A DNA stretch of 64,000 bases from CAVPMN01 sp963706425 (GCA_963706425.1 CAVPMN010000001.1:558001-622000); one strand, 5' to 3'. Numbered from the stretch's first letter, positions 1 to 9,497 are shown. The notes: a model not told the origin generated them from the sequence alone. Program-made: numbers and translations.

Positions 1-814
1 GATAGATGCTCGCCGGGTCGGCCAACAGCGGATCGCCGGACGCTGCGTCGACTCGGTGCGCCTCGTAGTCGTCGAAGGCGAAGTTGATGGGGGGGTTGCT
101 GGTGGTCGTCGACGCGTACGCCTGCACGCCATACGCGCCGGCACCCTGCAGCGTGGGCTCACTGTCACCGACGACCAACTGCCATTGCGCAGGCTCGACG
201 GCCCCTTCCCGCCAGACTCGGGCGCGGATGGTGGTGGGAGTCGACCCGACGACCTCGGACCGAACGTGGATGCCGACCCCTGCTGCGTGGGTGACGCCGC
301 CCGTTACCACCTCGGGCGCGATGGCGATCTCGCTGGTGCCACCGCGCAGGACGAACGCCCCCACCCGCACGATGCCGGTGGCGTCGAAGCGGACCCGCAC
401 CCGGTACTCGCGGTTGTCAGCCACCCGCCGGGCGACGAGCGATGCCATCTGCCCTCCGCCGCTCGCTGCCTTGTCGGTGCGAACCAACACATGCTGAGTG
501 ACGTCGCGTTCCCTCGGTGAGCCCAAGAGGAGCGCTTGGCGTCGCGCTCCCGGGGCGCGAAGGGTGATCACGCCCGCAGACCCGTCGACGCGATAGTCCC
601 CGGGCGCATAGGTGTTGGTGGTCCACACGTTGCCGAGGTCATCCCGGCCCCAAGAGCGGTCGACCTCTCGGGTGAAGGAGTCCGCCCCCAGCGGTGCGAC
701 CGACGCCACGGCCACTGATCTCGCCTGCGCCTCCGGAGCCAGACCGGCGAGCAGCATCACCGACACGAGCGACGACACCACCGCCCAACGGAGCGGACGA
801 CGACTACCGGACAT
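1..814 (-). CDS. Secreted protein with actinobacterial WG-D-GG-W type beta module (3' part outside window)
   Basis: An uninterrupted minus-strand frame runs from ATG at 812-814 off the left edge, so only the first 271 residues are visible. It starts with a signal peptide (SGSRRPLRW, then a hydrophobic stretch ending near AQA, about residue 31). It continues into a module I recognise from many actinobacterial secreted proteins: DSFTREVDRSWG, later RTDKAASGGGQ, ARRV, EYRVRVRF, TTIRARVW, EPAQWQ, and FDDYE near the visible end. The fold is probably a jelly-roll; the ligand is unknown. The ATG overlaps the last 11 bases of the acylase gene, so the two are likely co-transcribed. Codon use and the intact frame support a real gene. 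The C-terminal architecture cannot be known from here. Confidence 0.8.
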   Translation of the reverse strand, partial: MSGSRRPLRWAVVSSLVSVMLLAGLAPEAQARSVAVASVAPLGADSFTREVDRSWGRDDLGNVWTTNTYAPGDYRVDGSAGVITLRAPGARRQALLLGSPRERDVTQHVLVRTDKAASGGGQMASLVARRVADNREYRVRVRFDATGIVRVGAFVLRGGTSEIAIAPEVVTGGVTHAAGVGIHVRSEVVGSTPTTIRARVWREGAVEPAQWQLVVGDSEPTLQGAGAYGVQAYASTTTSNPPINFAFDDYEAHRVDAASGDPLLADPASIY

Positions 815-3217
815 GCTCGCTCGCAGGCTGGGTGGTGACGGTGTCGCTCGTGGGCCCCGCGGCCGCCGGCGCGAGGCGAAGGGTGTGCCGGGTAGCAGCC
901 GACACGTCGTCCTCGGCCCACGCGATGGGCACACCGTCAGCGCTCTGCCACGCGTCCAGTTGGTCGTCGTAGTGGGGCGAGCACGGGTTGCCCGACTGGC
1001 CACCGGGCAGCGCCCAGCGACAGCGATCCCAGGCACCGACGTCGATCACCATCCGCAGAGCCGGGGTGAAAACCGGACCGCCGAGCACCTCACGTCCCAC
1101 GGCTGCCTGGGCGGGGGTATCGGCGTCGCCGAAGCCCGCCAGCGGACCGAGGTTGAACACCCGGTCGAGCGGCGGACGGTCGCCCACCGGGTGGCGAAGC
1201 CGGATGGGACGCACCCGACCCCATGCCAGTCGGCCCGCGCGCCCTCGGCCGTCGGCCAGCAACCGGTCGGCGACGGCTTCGACGGCGTTGCCCACCATCT
1301 GCGGCCAGCCGGCCCCGAACCAGCCCTCGGGCTGCTCGCGCAGCAGCCACACGAGCTGGCCGGTGCGATTCGTGGCGAACAACGTCTCGGATACGAGGGG
1401 CGTGAAACCGCAACCGAGCACCCACTCCCGCGCTGTTGGGCGCCTTCGCGTAGGCGACCCGCTCGAGCAGCTCCGCCACCAGATGCTGGTAGACGGTGGC
1501 CGCCTCGGAGTCGGGGGCGAGCCGTCCGTCCCACTGCTGGAGAAGCAGGCGAGCGAAGGCACCGTCGACGGTGGCCACGGGGGCCGACAGGACCACGTCG
1601 CGTAGCTCCTGCCACGGCAGGCAGAAGACGTCGAGTTGCACGTCGGCCATGTCGGCCACATCCCAATCGTCACGCGCCGCGAGGAGCTCCCCGATGCGAG
1701 CCATGCGATACCCGTCCGCGAAGTCGACCGAGATGAACGGTGCCTCCGGGTCCGAGGTGGGTCGGCCGTTCGCGGTCGCCAACCAACCGCACGCTGGGTC
1801 GAGCTGTCTGGGCATCTCGGCGAACGCCAGCGTGTCGACCCAGCCCGCCCGCTCGTCATGCCCGGCGACGGGCATCGCACCCCAACCCGATCGTCGAACC
1901 GGTGGCTCGCCGACCAATTGCGAACCGATGTGGCCGTCGACCGTCGCGAACGCGACGTTCATGGACGCGGACGGGAAGTCCCCCAGCCGCTCGTGGAAGT
2001 CGGCGGCCGTCCGCAGACGAACCAACTCGAGCAGTCCGCGCAACGGTCGCGCTTCAAGCCAGGTGGCGCGGCAGCGAGACCGCCACGGAAACGCCGTCGA
2101 GCACCGGGCTGATCACCGGACCCTCAGGGGTGCACAGCACCTCCTCGTCGACGGGCTCACCACCCTTGACCTCGATTCGCTCGCGAACGACCTCGCACGG
2201 GACGAACCGGTCACCCCGACGCACACTGCGCCCGTCGGACCCGAGCTGTTCGACCGCCAGATCGGTGTTGTCGACCATGCCTGCCGTGACGCCCCAGGCG
2301 GCGGCGTCGTTGTGCCCGGCGAAGATCCCGTGACTGCCGACCAGCGATGCCCCCGCGGCCTCCCAGTCGGGACAACGTAGGTGGGCCAGGTAGAAGTGGG
2401 TCGGCAACGTGGGGGCGAGGTGCGGATCGTTCGCCAGCAGCGGTCTCCCCGTGCTCGTGCGCTCGGGCGCCACCGCCCAGTTGTTCGACGCGCCGCCGAC
2501 TGGGATCAGCTCGACGAATCGGGCGAGGTCTTCGGCCAGGTGATCGGCCACCTGGCCGACCGGCACGCCGGGAGGTATGGCGGCCGGCAACCAGTCGGTG
2601 CCCAACCCGCCAACCGCCGACAGGGCGTCGGGCCCGTCGCGCTCCACGATCGCCAGGCGAGCCAGCTCGCAGTCCCAGTTCGCGGCGAGCAGGAACGCCA
2701 TGAGCTTGCTGAAGCCGAACACATCGGCTGCGTCCCACGACGTGGGTCGTCCCCGCAGGAGGGTGAACTCGTGCGGAGGCCGCTTCAGGCCCTGGCCGAT
2801 ACCGGCGTTCACGCCGGCTGCGAACGCGTCCATCGACGTGGCAACGTCGTCGTCGAGCACCTCGAGGTGCTCCACGGCGGCCCGGCGAAAGCCGATCCGG
2901 CGCGACAGTCGATCGACAGGCAGGGCATCGGGCCCGACCAGCGCAGCCAGCGTGCCGCGCACCACGCGCACCAGGCCCTCCAGTTGAAAGGCGCGATCCT
3001 GGCCCTGGCAGAAGCCGAGCCCGAACCACGCATCGGCCTCGCACGACGCCTCGATGTGGGGAACCGCCCAACGATCCCGTCGCACGACCAGCTCGCCGTG
3101 CAGCCCCTCGACCGTGCGCTCGCCGTCGTACACCGGCAGCCGCCGACCGAGGGCCGCCCCGAAAACCCGCCGTGCTCTGTTCACCCGGAGCCTCCCGCTT
3201 CGATCAACGATCAGCAT
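804..3217 (-). CDS. Penicillin acylase family amidohydrolase (frame broken twice in this sequence)
   Basis: Ntn-hydrolase of the penicillin/acyl-homoserine-lactone acylase family, which hydrolyses amide bonds of acylated substrates after self-processing. The N-terminal part has GLGFCQGQDRAFQ (about residue 70) and the autocatalytic nucleophile in GGASNNWAV, Ser at nt 2486-2488 (residue 244), then LLANDPHL. The B-chain end is recognisable as ALPGGQSGNP and HYDDQ. The reading frame shifts at about 2070 (one extra C on the coding strand gives SL-R-ATW when removed) and again near 1425-1432 in a GCGCG tract, each time passing cleanly to the next homologous stretch. No region is missing, which argues for sequencing error over decay. 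I chose ATG 3217 because the preceding in-frame residues (to 3343) are Arg-rich and unlike the family. No export signal is obvious. Confidence 0.8.
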
Positions 3218-3423
3218 CCTGAGCCGCACCCGAGCCGGCCAGGGTCGAAGGACTCGTCTGCCGGGCCGCCAGTCCCACCGGGCGATCGACCCCTCGCTCG
3301 CGAACGGCGCTTCACGCGTCGGGCGACGTGCGCTTTGACGCAAGCAGCACCGTCACCCGGATCGTGCCGGTGTTGACAGCCGACACCGAGACCTCGCCCG
3401 GTGCGAGGACGGGCCGACGGTGC

Positions 3424-4625
3424 TCAGGGCGCGAAACGCCAGACGTCGGCGTCGACGCGGGTGGCGTTCACCGGAGGCGGTAGCTCGAAGCGTTCGCGGT
3501 CGCCACCGAAGGTCATGATCGCCGGGCGACCACCGCCGGCCCGGCCGGCGACGCTCAGCACGTCGAAGTCGTACTTCACGTCGTCGGGCGATGCCGCGTT
3601 CCACGGGGCGTCGCCGACCTGGGTCCACTTGGCGCCGTCCCGGCTGGCCCACACGTCGCTCGGGTTGGCCGGCTCGCCGTAGCCGCCGAAGCACACGATC
3701 GAGTTGATCAGCACCGCGCACTGGTGGCCGGGCCGGGGGCTCCACCCCGCCGCCGGGGTCACCTGTTCCCAGACCACCCCGTCGCGAGATCGCCACACGT
3801 CGTTGAAGTACGGCGGCACACAGCCGGGCACCCCGCCACAGGTGAAGCCGACCTCGCCGCCGAGCAGGTAGATCCACCCGTCCTTCACCACGGCGGCCGC
3901 ACCGGCCCTCGGCGACCACGCCGCGCTGGGCGTCTCGAGCCGCCAGGTGGCGCCGTCAGCCGAGGACCACACGTCGTTGAAGAACACCCGCCCCCGACCG
4001 CCGGTCGACGCGTCGTCGCCCTGGCTGCCGCCGAACACGAAGATGCGCCCACGGTGCACGACGGCGCTCAGCCCGGCACGCCCGGCCCACGGCGCGTCGG
4101 TGGTGACCGGAGTCCAGGTGCGGCCGTCGCTGCTTCGCCACACGTCGTCGAAGAACGTCGAGGCGGGCAGGAACGGGAAGCACGGCACGCCCGGAGGCAG
4201 CGACGCGCAGCTGGCGGGGTAACCGGGGAACGGCACGGTGTCGAAGTTCTGACCCCCCAGCACGAAGATCGCGTCATCTTTGGTGACCGCCTGGAAGTAG
4301 CCGCGGGCCGGCCACGCGTTCGCGTTGGCCAGCCGCCACGTCCGGCCGCCGTCGGAACTGCGCCAGACGTCGCCGTAGAGCGGCGTGACGCCTGCCGGGT
4401 TGAACGCTCCCCGCCCGCCCATGACGAACAGGTTGTTGCCCAGCTCGGCCGCCTGCAGGCCGGCTCGCGGTGCCCATCCACCGTCAGCGGTGACCTCCGT
4501 CCACGAGTAGGACGCCAGGTCGACCGCGCTGCACCCGTGCCCTTGGGGCCGGCAGCGGCCGGCGCGACGGCGACGACCGACAACGCGACCACCACCGAAA
4601 CCGTCATGACGCGAGGCCAACGCAT
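3424..4625 (-). CDS. Secreted kelch-repeat beta-propeller protein (one frameshift near its N-terminus)
   Basis: Kelch-type propeller, probably extracellular; such proteins bind ligands or act as galactose-oxidase-like folds, but no catalytic residues are visible. Blades repeat a pattern of 'W..R.G..A.V....I.V.GG', then 'NDVWRS.DG..W', at least five times across about 360 residues. The start ATG (4623-4625) lies behind a good GGAGGAGGG ribosome site and opens a signal peptide (MRWPRVMTVSVVVAL, ending at APAAAG). That peptide is in a different frame from the propeller: one base appears missing in the GGGG run at 4545-4548 (plus strand), and adding one restores GPQGHGCSAVDL. Substrate and partners are unknown. 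The next gene downstream is the acylase. Confidence 0.8.
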
Positions 4626-4727
4626 GGTGGCCCTCCTCCCGCTCGCGATCGACCGGGATCGTAGTCGCTCGCACGACCGAGGACTCGATCGACGCGCCCC
4701 GCTGGACCCGTTCTGCGACACTGCGGC

Positions 4728-4960
4728 GTGGTCGATCGCCGACACCTTCGCCGTGAGCTGGGCCTCTCCCAGGCCGACGCCTGCGCCACCGACGCAAAGC
4801 GGCCATCCAGGCAGCCGACGATCGACGAGCGCGCCACGTCCGGCTGTTCGGGAGCGCAGCGCGAGGTGAAGACGTCGAATCCAACGACGTCGACTCGCTG
4901 GTCGACCTCGACGAGGGCGTCGGGCTGCTCGGCCTGATCGGGCTCAGAGAGCGCCGGGGT
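4728..4960 (+). pseudogene. Remnant of an MNT-type nucleotidyltransferase
   Basis: The plus strand carries the core of a minimal nucleotidyltransferase: VRLFGSAARGE (FGS at 4847-4855), followed by SNDVDSLVDLDEG and LLGLIGL. This matches the FGS-x-ARG...SDIDLLVDL signature of MNT/MntA-like proteins. Just upstream, in another frame, is RRELGLSQADAC, which looks like a helix-turn-helix lead-in, and the two pieces join only after a frameshift near 4785-4800. The usual C-terminal 'LLG..VDLV' strand is degraded and runs into the end of the oppositely oriented zinc-ribbon gene. I read it as a broken gene, perhaps from a nucleotidyltransferase toxin-antitoxin or HTH-MNT locus, lying 1.1 kb from an intact VapBC pair. 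Confidence 0.55.
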
Positions 4961-4963
4961 CGG

Positions 4964-5995
4964 TTACCCGCGCACGTCGACGGTCGCCGTGAAGATCACG
5001 GCTCCGTCCGGGCCTCTGACCTCGACGGTGCGACCAAAGCGGCGCTTGCCGAGCGTGTCGACGATCACGATCGTGCGGGGCCGACCGGGGGACACCGAGG
5101 CCTGGGTTGGGCTGGCCTGGAGGTTGTCGCTCACGGTGACGGTGAACGTCCCCGGTCGCCCTCCACTGTTGTTGACGGCGATCTCGAACTTCCCATTTCG
5201 GGGGATCACACAACTCGGACTGCACGACGACGATGCGGACAGGGCCGCCGGGGGTGGTGGCGTGGTCGTCGTCGGTGTCGGAGGTGGCGGCGCCTGCGGC
5301 GGCGGTGGGGCGCCCGGTTGAACCGGCGCCGGTGCCCCGAAGCCCGGCTCGTTCGACGCCGCCGACCGGGCGCCGGCCGTGGTGGTGTCTCCGACCGCGG
5401 CTGTCGTCACAGTGGTCGCAACGTCATCGGTCGCCACCACGGAGTCGTCGCCGGGCGCGGGCGCGTCACCGTCGGTTGCGTCGGGGCTACCCGCCTCGAC
5501 GGTGTCTGACTCACTGGGGGCTTTCGTTGTGATCGTGGTGCTGATGTCGGCTGCGATCACCGCATCGTCGCTATCCGATCCGCTGGAGCTGATGACGACG
5601 CCGACCAGCAGGGCCGCCGCCGCGGCAATCCCCACCAACACCGGCGCGCGCCTCCGCCGTCGCCGCTTGCCGGCCACCGGCGGTGGGAGAACGGGCAGCA
5701 AGTTGGCGGTCTCGGATGGCGGAGTGGGATCGACGTCGACTGGCTCAACGGATGCAACTTCGGATGGAGCGGCGGGATCGACGTCGGGTCCGGCGACGTC
5801 GCCGTCCGGCTCGGTCGACTCCACCTCGTCGGCGGGGCGCTCCAGTCGGACGCCACACTCACCGCAGAACGCGGCCTCGGGTGGCATCTCGCTCGCGCAT
5901 TCGCCACAGATGAGCGTTGAAGGCTCCGGCTCTGTCCACAACCCCCATGGGCTCGCGCCCATCGCGACGACATCGGTGGTGGGCTCGAGCGCCAT
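4964..5995 (-). CDS. Zinc-ribbon, single-pass membrane protein with Pro/Thr-rich linker and C-terminal beta domain
   Basis: No known function. With ATG 5993-5995 the protein has an N-terminal cytoplasmic zinc ribbon, CGEC at 30-33 and CGEC at 44-47. An acidic, proline-rich segment follows, then a basic stop-transfer GKRRRRRRAP and one hydrophobic helix (VLVGIAAAAALLVGVVI). Outside the membrane there is a Ser/Thr/Asp-rich stretch, a PPPP/TTTT linker, and a small Ig-like beta domain with one CSPSC pair that ends in FTATVDVRG. The zinc ribbon plus one helix resembles many actinobacterial sensors or anchors. The frame is open to 6079, but an earlier start would sit inside the vapB promoter, so 5995 is preferred; no Shine-Dalgarno is visible for either choice. 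Confidence 0.7.
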   Translation of the reverse strand: MALEPTTDVVAMGASPWGLWTEPEPSTLICGECASEMPPEAAFCGECGVRLERPADEVESTEPDGDVAGPDVDPAAPSEVASVEPVDVDPTPPSETANLLPVLPPPVAGKRRRRRRAPVLVGIAAAAALLVGVVISSSGSDSDDAVIAADISTTITTKAPSESDTVEAGSPDATDGDAPAPGDDSVVATDDVATTVTTAAVGDTTTAGARSAASNEPGFGAPAPVQPGAPPPPQAPPPPTPTTTTPPPPAALSASSSCSPSCVIPRNGKFEIAVNNSGGRPGTFTVTVSDNLQASPTQASVSPGRPRTIVIVDTLGKRRFGRTVEVRGPDGAVIFTATVDVRG

Positions 5996-6070
5996 ACCGT
6001 GGTATCGGCAGGAACAGACGCGAGTTGGAGCGAAAAGAAGCTCAGGAGCGGGAACGTGCCGCAGGTTGGT

Positions 6071-6076
6071 TATACT
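6071..6076 (+). promoter_or_regulatory. -10 box of a leaderless vapB promoter
   Basis: TATACT lies seven bases before the vapB ATG at 6084, with no Shine-Dalgarno between them. A start site 6-8 bases after the box would give a transcript beginning at or next to the ATG. There is no convincing -35. The divergent zinc-ribbon gene starts 76 bases to the left. Confidence 0.55.
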
Positions 6077-6083
6077 CATCGGT

Positions 6084-6314
6084 ATGACTCACAAGGTCGG
6101 CCCGAAAGGGCAGGTCGTGATCCCGAAGGCGCTGCGTGACGAACTCGGGATCGAGCCCGGCGACGAGGTCAGCTTCTGGTTGGAGGACGACCACGTCGCG
6201 GTGCGACCGGCCGACCACCGCCGCCCACTGCGCGGCCGCTTCCGCGGTTCGAAGCTCACGGCCGAGCTCGAACGCGAGCGCGCCGCCGACCGTCACCGCG
6301 AAGCAACCAGGTGA
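6084..6314 (+). CDS. vapB: AbrB/MazE-family antitoxin (VapB-type)
   Basis: A 76-residue antitoxin with an N-terminal SpoVT/AbrB swapped-hairpin DNA-binding domain: VGPKGQVVIPKALRDELGI, then GDEV and a short strand (DDHVAVRP). The C-terminal half (GRFRGSKLTAELERERAADR) is charged and helical, as expected for the part that wraps the toxin. In this family the antitoxin neutralises its PIN-domain partner and represses its own promoter with it. The stop codon overlaps the GTG of the toxin (GTGA), the standard arrangement for a stoichiometric pair. The promoter is a leaderless TATACT box. Confidence 0.88.
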   Translation: MTHKVGPKGQVVIPKALRDELGIEPGDEVSFWLEDDHVAVRPADHRRPLRGRFRGSKLTAELERERAADRHREATR

Positions 6315-6697
6315 CCGTCGTCCTCGATTCGTGGGCCGTGCTGCGCTACCTGGAGGACAGCTCGCCCGGCGTCGACTCGGTCGCGCAGCTCCTCGACCAA
6401 GAGAAGCCACTGATCTCGTGGATCAACCTCGGCGAGGTCCACTACGTGCTGCGTCGCCTCCACGGCGAAGACGAGGCCCACGACACCGTCCGCGACCTCC
6501 GCGATGTGATCGAGGCCCGGTTGCCCGATGAGCGACTCGTGCTCGACGCCGCCCGCATCAAGGCCGACCACCCGATGGCCTACGCGGACGCGTTCGCCGC
6601 AGCCCTCGCCGTCTCCCAGGACGCCACCCTCTGGACCGGCGACCCCGAGCTGCTCGTCGAGACGGCTGGTTGGCGCTGGCGCGACCTCCGCGCCTGA
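6311..6697 (+). CDS. vapC: PIN-domain ribonuclease toxin (VapC-type)
   Basis: A 128-residue PIN nuclease; family members cut specific RNAs in a Mg/Mn-dependent reaction. The acidic site is complete: Asp6 in VVLDSWAVL, Glu42 in INLGEVHYVL, Asp93 in AYADAFAAALA, and Asp111 in WTGDPEL. Length is normal and there is no truncation, so the toxin should be active. Translation starts at GTG overlapping the antitoxin stop. The nearest relatives by pattern are toxins of the SpoVT/AbrB-linked VapC group. Its RNA target cannot be inferred from the sequence. Confidence 0.88.
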   Translation: MTVVLDSWAVLRYLEDSSPGVDSVAQLLDQEKPLISWINLGEVHYVLRRLHGEDEAHDTVRDLRDVIEARLPDERLVLDAARIKADHPMAYADAFAAALAVSQDATLWTGDPELLVETAGWRWRDLRA

Positions 6698-6750
6698 CAG
6701 ACCTGTCGGCTGATCCCGAGCCCAACTCAGGAGCGCGCGCCGCGGCCCGC

Positions 6751-6756
6751 TAGCCT
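6751..6756 (+). promoter_or_regulatory. -10 box of a leaderless promoter for the FAD oxidoreductase
   Basis: TAGCCT is eight bases before the GTG at 6765 and there is no ribosome-binding site. The same hexamer serves the LLM gene near 48.2 kb. Confidence 0.45.
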
Positions 6757-6764
6757 GCCCGCTC

Positions 6765-7904
6765 GTGTCGATGAAGCGACGTCCGCGCGTCCTGGTCGCC
6801 GGCCTGGGTGACACCGGCGTGCTGGTGGCCTCGCACCTCGGCCGGAACGTCGACGTGGTCGGCGTGTCGACGCGCCCCGCTCTGGTCAGCGGCCAGGAAC
6901 TGGGCAACCGCCTGGCCGACCCGGAGCACTGGCGCCGCAACTTCTTCCTCCCGCTCGAACGATTCAAGCGGCTCGACCGCGTGCGCCTGCTGCACGGGCG
7001 CATCGACCGGCTCGACACCATCCGCTCACAAGCACACGTGAGTCGCGCCGGCGGCGGCAAGACGATCGTGCCCTACGACGTGCTGGTCGTCGCCACCGGC
7101 GTCACCAACGGTTTCTGGCGACACGACCGCGTGGAAGACCTCGACGCGATCGAGGCCGACCTCGGTGCGGTCACCTCGCAGCTCGACGCGGCCCGATCGC
7201 TGGCCATCGTGGGCGGCGGCGCCACCGGTGTCAGCGCGGCGGCCAGCCTCGCCCGCCGCCATCCCGACCAGCAGGTCCACCTCTTCTTCGGGCCCGACGA
7301 GCCGTTGCCGGGCTACCACCCGTCGGTGAGGAGCCGCATCGCGAAGGCGCTGCGCGACGCCGGCGTGCACCTGCATCCGGGTCACCGCGCCGCCCTGCCC
7401 GACGGCTTCGCCGGCGACCGTCTGACCACCGACCCGATCACCTGGTCGACCGGACAGCCGCCCTTCGACGCCGACCTGGTGTTGTGGGCGGTCGGCCAGG
7501 TGCGCCCGCACACCGACTTCCTGCCCGCCGACATGCTCGACGAGCACGGGTTCGTCCAGGTCGACGAGCACCTACGCGTGCCCGGTCACCCCAACGTCTT
7601 CGCGGTGGGCGACGTGGCCGCCAGCGACCCGAACCGCAGCTCGGCCCGCAACTGGGGCTACCTGCTGGTCGCCCACAACGTGAAGGCCCACCTGCGCGGC
7701 CGGGGCGCCCGCATGTGGCCCTACCGCGCCCCTCCCAACCGTTGGGGTTCGATCCTCGGCCTCCAGGACGACGGCATGATGGTGTTCCAGCCCGACGGCA
7801 AAGCGTTTCGCGTGCCGTGCTGGGCGGTGCAGCCGCTGCTCTTCGACCTGTGGATGCAGGTGATCCTCTACGGCGGCCTCCGCCGTCCGCCGGGTGGCAA
7901 CTGA
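6765..7904 (+). CDS. NAD(P)/FAD-dependent oxidoreductase, AIF/NDH-2-like
   Basis: A pyridine-nucleotide-disulphide-type flavoprotein of 379 residues. The N-terminal Rossmann fold reads RVLVAGLGDTGVLVASHLG; the second dinucleotide fold is LAIVGGGATGVSAAASLA (about residue 145); the FAD-closing motif is HPNVFAVGDVAAS (about residue 275). No redox-active CxxC or CxxxxC pair is visible. It therefore fits the apoptosis-inducing-factor/type II NADH dehydrogenase/ferroptosis-suppressor-like branch, which passes electrons from NAD(P)H to quinones or small acceptors. The C-terminal LLFDLWMQVILYGGL helix may be a membrane foot. The start may be GTG 6765 or ATG 6771. It is monocistronic, downstream of vapBC. 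Confidence 0.8.
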   Translation: MSMKRRPRVLVAGLGDTGVLVASHLGRNVDVVGVSTRPALVSGQELGNRLADPEHWRRNFFLPLERFKRLDRVRLLHGRIDRLDTIRSQAHVSRAGGGKTIVPYDVLVVATGVTNGFWRHDRVEDLDAIEADLGAVTSQLDAARSLAIVGGGATGVSAAASLARRHPDQQVHLFFGPDEPLPGYHPSVRSRIAKALRDAGVHLHPGHRAALPDGFAGDRLTTDPITWSTGQPPFDADLVLWAVGQVRPHTDFLPADMLDEHGFVQVDEHLRVPGHPNVFAVGDVAASDPNRSSARNWGYLLVAHNVKAHLRGRGARMWPYRAPPNRWGSILGLQDDGMMVFQPDGKAFRVPCWAVQPLLFDLWMQVILYGGLRRPPGGN

Positions 7905-7960
7905 CGCCCTGAAGGGCCCACACCTGCACGCTCCGCGGTGAACTCTGAGCGACCCGTGCA

Positions 7961-8689
7961 TCAGACGGCGACGGCGGACTCGTCCGAGGCCGTTCGCTCG
8001 GCGTAGGCCGCAGCCAGATCGCGAAGCCACCCGCCTCCGTCGCCGCGGTGTGCCGGCCCGTGCATGAGTGCGAGCGTGGTCGGTTCGAGGGCAGCCAGGC
8101 GTTGCACGGTGGAAACGGTGCTGGGCGCCAGGCTCGAGTAGTGGAACGCATCCTCCGCGGCAACGGTGGCCTCCATGGGCGAGTCGTCGCGGACGGCCGG
8201 CCCGTCGCCCATCTGGGTGAACAGGTCACCGCACAGCAGCGTGTTGGTGGTCTCTTCGTAGAGGACACCCGCCTCCCAGCCGTGGGGCACATGAGGGGTG
8301 GCGAGGTAGCGGAGCCGCCGACCACCGATGTCGAGCACCTCGCCGTCGTCGAGCACCCTCGGCGGCCGATCAGCCAGGTCGTTCACCGACACCATGACAC
8401 CCAGGCCACCGAAGGCGACCTGCGAGTGTGGCGCCGCCGCCAACCACTGGTTCATCGAGCCGCACTCGTCGGCCTCGACGTGGCCGAAGCTGATCCAGCG
8501 GAGCCGCTCGATCGGCATCACCCGGCCGACCGCCTCGCTCACGAGAGGGAACAGGGCCCGCATTCCGGTGTGGAACAGCAGGGGCTCGTCGCCCGCGACG
8601 AGGATCTGATTGAACGACAGGCCGGCATCGGGCACGAAGGTGCTGATGCGGTAGATCCCCTCGGAGATCTCGTCGAGTGTGGTGTCCAT
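7961..8689 (-). CDS. MBL-fold protein of the flavodiiron (ODP) branch
   Basis: Metallo-beta-lactamase-fold protein of 242 residues. Metal ligands follow the flavodiiron form (H-x-E-x-D) rather than HxHxDH: GHVEADECG, then ATPHVPHGW, LLCGDLF and LMHGPAHRG. The N-terminus TLDEISEGIYRI and FVPDAGLSFNQILV match oxygen-binding di-iron proteins. Family members handle O2 or NO, but this one has no flavodoxin domain, so the electron donor is unknown. ATG 8687-8689 has an AAAGGAA ribosome site. It is the third gene of an operon after a TetR regulator and a mycothiol-dependent enzyme, separated from the latter by 34 bases. A role in stress or xenobiotic detoxification is inferred from that context. Confidence 0.75.
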   Translation of the reverse strand: MDTTLDEISEGIYRISTFVPDAGLSFNQILVAGDEPLLFHTGMRALFPLVSEAVGRVMPIERLRWISFGHVEADECGSMNQWLAAAPHSQVAFGGLGVMVSVNDLADRPPRVLDDGEVLDIGGRRLRYLATPHVPHGWEAGVLYEETTNTLLCGDLFTQMGDGPAVRDDSPMEATVAAEDAFHYSSLAPSTVSTVQRLAALEPTTLALMHGPAHRGDGGGWLRDLAAAYAERTASDESAVAV

Positions 8690-8723
8690 GATGATGGGTT
8701 CCTTTCGAGTGGTCTGGTCGGGT

Positions 8724-9497
8724 TCAGAACGGGACGATGGTGGCGAGCAGGCCGGTGCCGGTTTCGCGGCCGGCGAGGATGCGACAGAACTCGACCGCAT
8801 CGAGCTCGAGCTCGACCGGGGCCTCGGCCGAGCCGGCGCCGCCCGTGGCGGTGAAGGTGCCGCCCGCCGGGCCGGTCAGGGTGAGCGTGAAGGGCTGGCC
8901 GTGCCGGCGGGCCCACTCGGCGACGACGTCGGCGACGAGGCGTCCGTCGTGGTCGGGACGCAGCACCAGCTCGGCTCCCGTGGCCCGAGCGGCGTCGACG
9001 CGGTGCATCCAGAGGTCGCGCAGATAGATCGTGTCGACCAGGTAGCCGAGTGCCCACGTCTCGACGACGGGGCCGTCGATCTTCATCCTCGCCCGGCGCA
9101 GGAGCGCGGGCAGCTTGGTGCGCTTGCGCACGGCGACCGGGGCGACCGCCGTCAGGCGCTCCACCAACTCAGCCGGGCCGAGCTCGAGGCGCTCACGCAC
9201 CTGAACCGCGGAGAGTGCCGCCTCGAGCGGACCGCCCTCGGACTTCTGGTGGCGCTTGGCGGCGCGCATCTGATGCAGGTTCTCCCTGATCGAGGCCGCG
9301 GCCTCGCAGGCACCGAGCACGTGCAGATACATCTGGCGGACGTCCCACGCTGGGCAGTCGGTCTGCGTGGCCCAAGCAGCCTCGTCGAGCGGCCGGAGCA
9401 GCGCGAGCGTCTGGTCGAGCTCGACCGATTGGAGCTGCATGGCCTCGTCGTGGCTGAGGCCGTGCCTGCCGGTGACGTCGGTGATGGTGTCGTTCAT
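8724..9497 (-). CDS. Maleylpyruvate isomerase family mycothiol-dependent enzyme (DinB-like)
   Basis: A 257-residue member of the mycothiol-dependent maleylpyruvate isomerase/DinB superfamily, a four-helix bundle with a divalent metal. The typical pattern AWATQTDCPAWDVRQMYLHVLGACEAA is visible near residues 40-66 (split here only by the line of helices); a second helix carries a further His in IYLRDLWMHRVDAARA (about 160). The C-terminal part is an SCP2-like beta domain (FTLTLTGPAGGTF). Mycothiol use implies an actinobacterial host. ATG 9495-9497 overlaps the TetR stop by four bases and follows AGGGGGAAA, so translation is coupled. The substrate is unknown; neighbours suggest detoxification. 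Confidence 0.72.
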   Translation of the reverse strand: MNDTITDVTGRHGLSHDEAMQLQSVELDQTLALLRPLDEAAWATQTDCPAWDVRQMYLHVLGACEAAASIRENLHQMRAAKRHQKSEGGPLEAALSAVQVRERLELGPAELVERLTAVAPVAVRKRTKLPALLRRARMKIDGPVVETWALGYLVDTIYLRDLWMHRVDAARATGAELVLRPDHDGRLVADVVAEWARRHGQPFTLTLTGPAGGTFTATGGAGSAEAPVELELDAVEFCRILAGRETGTGLLATIVPF

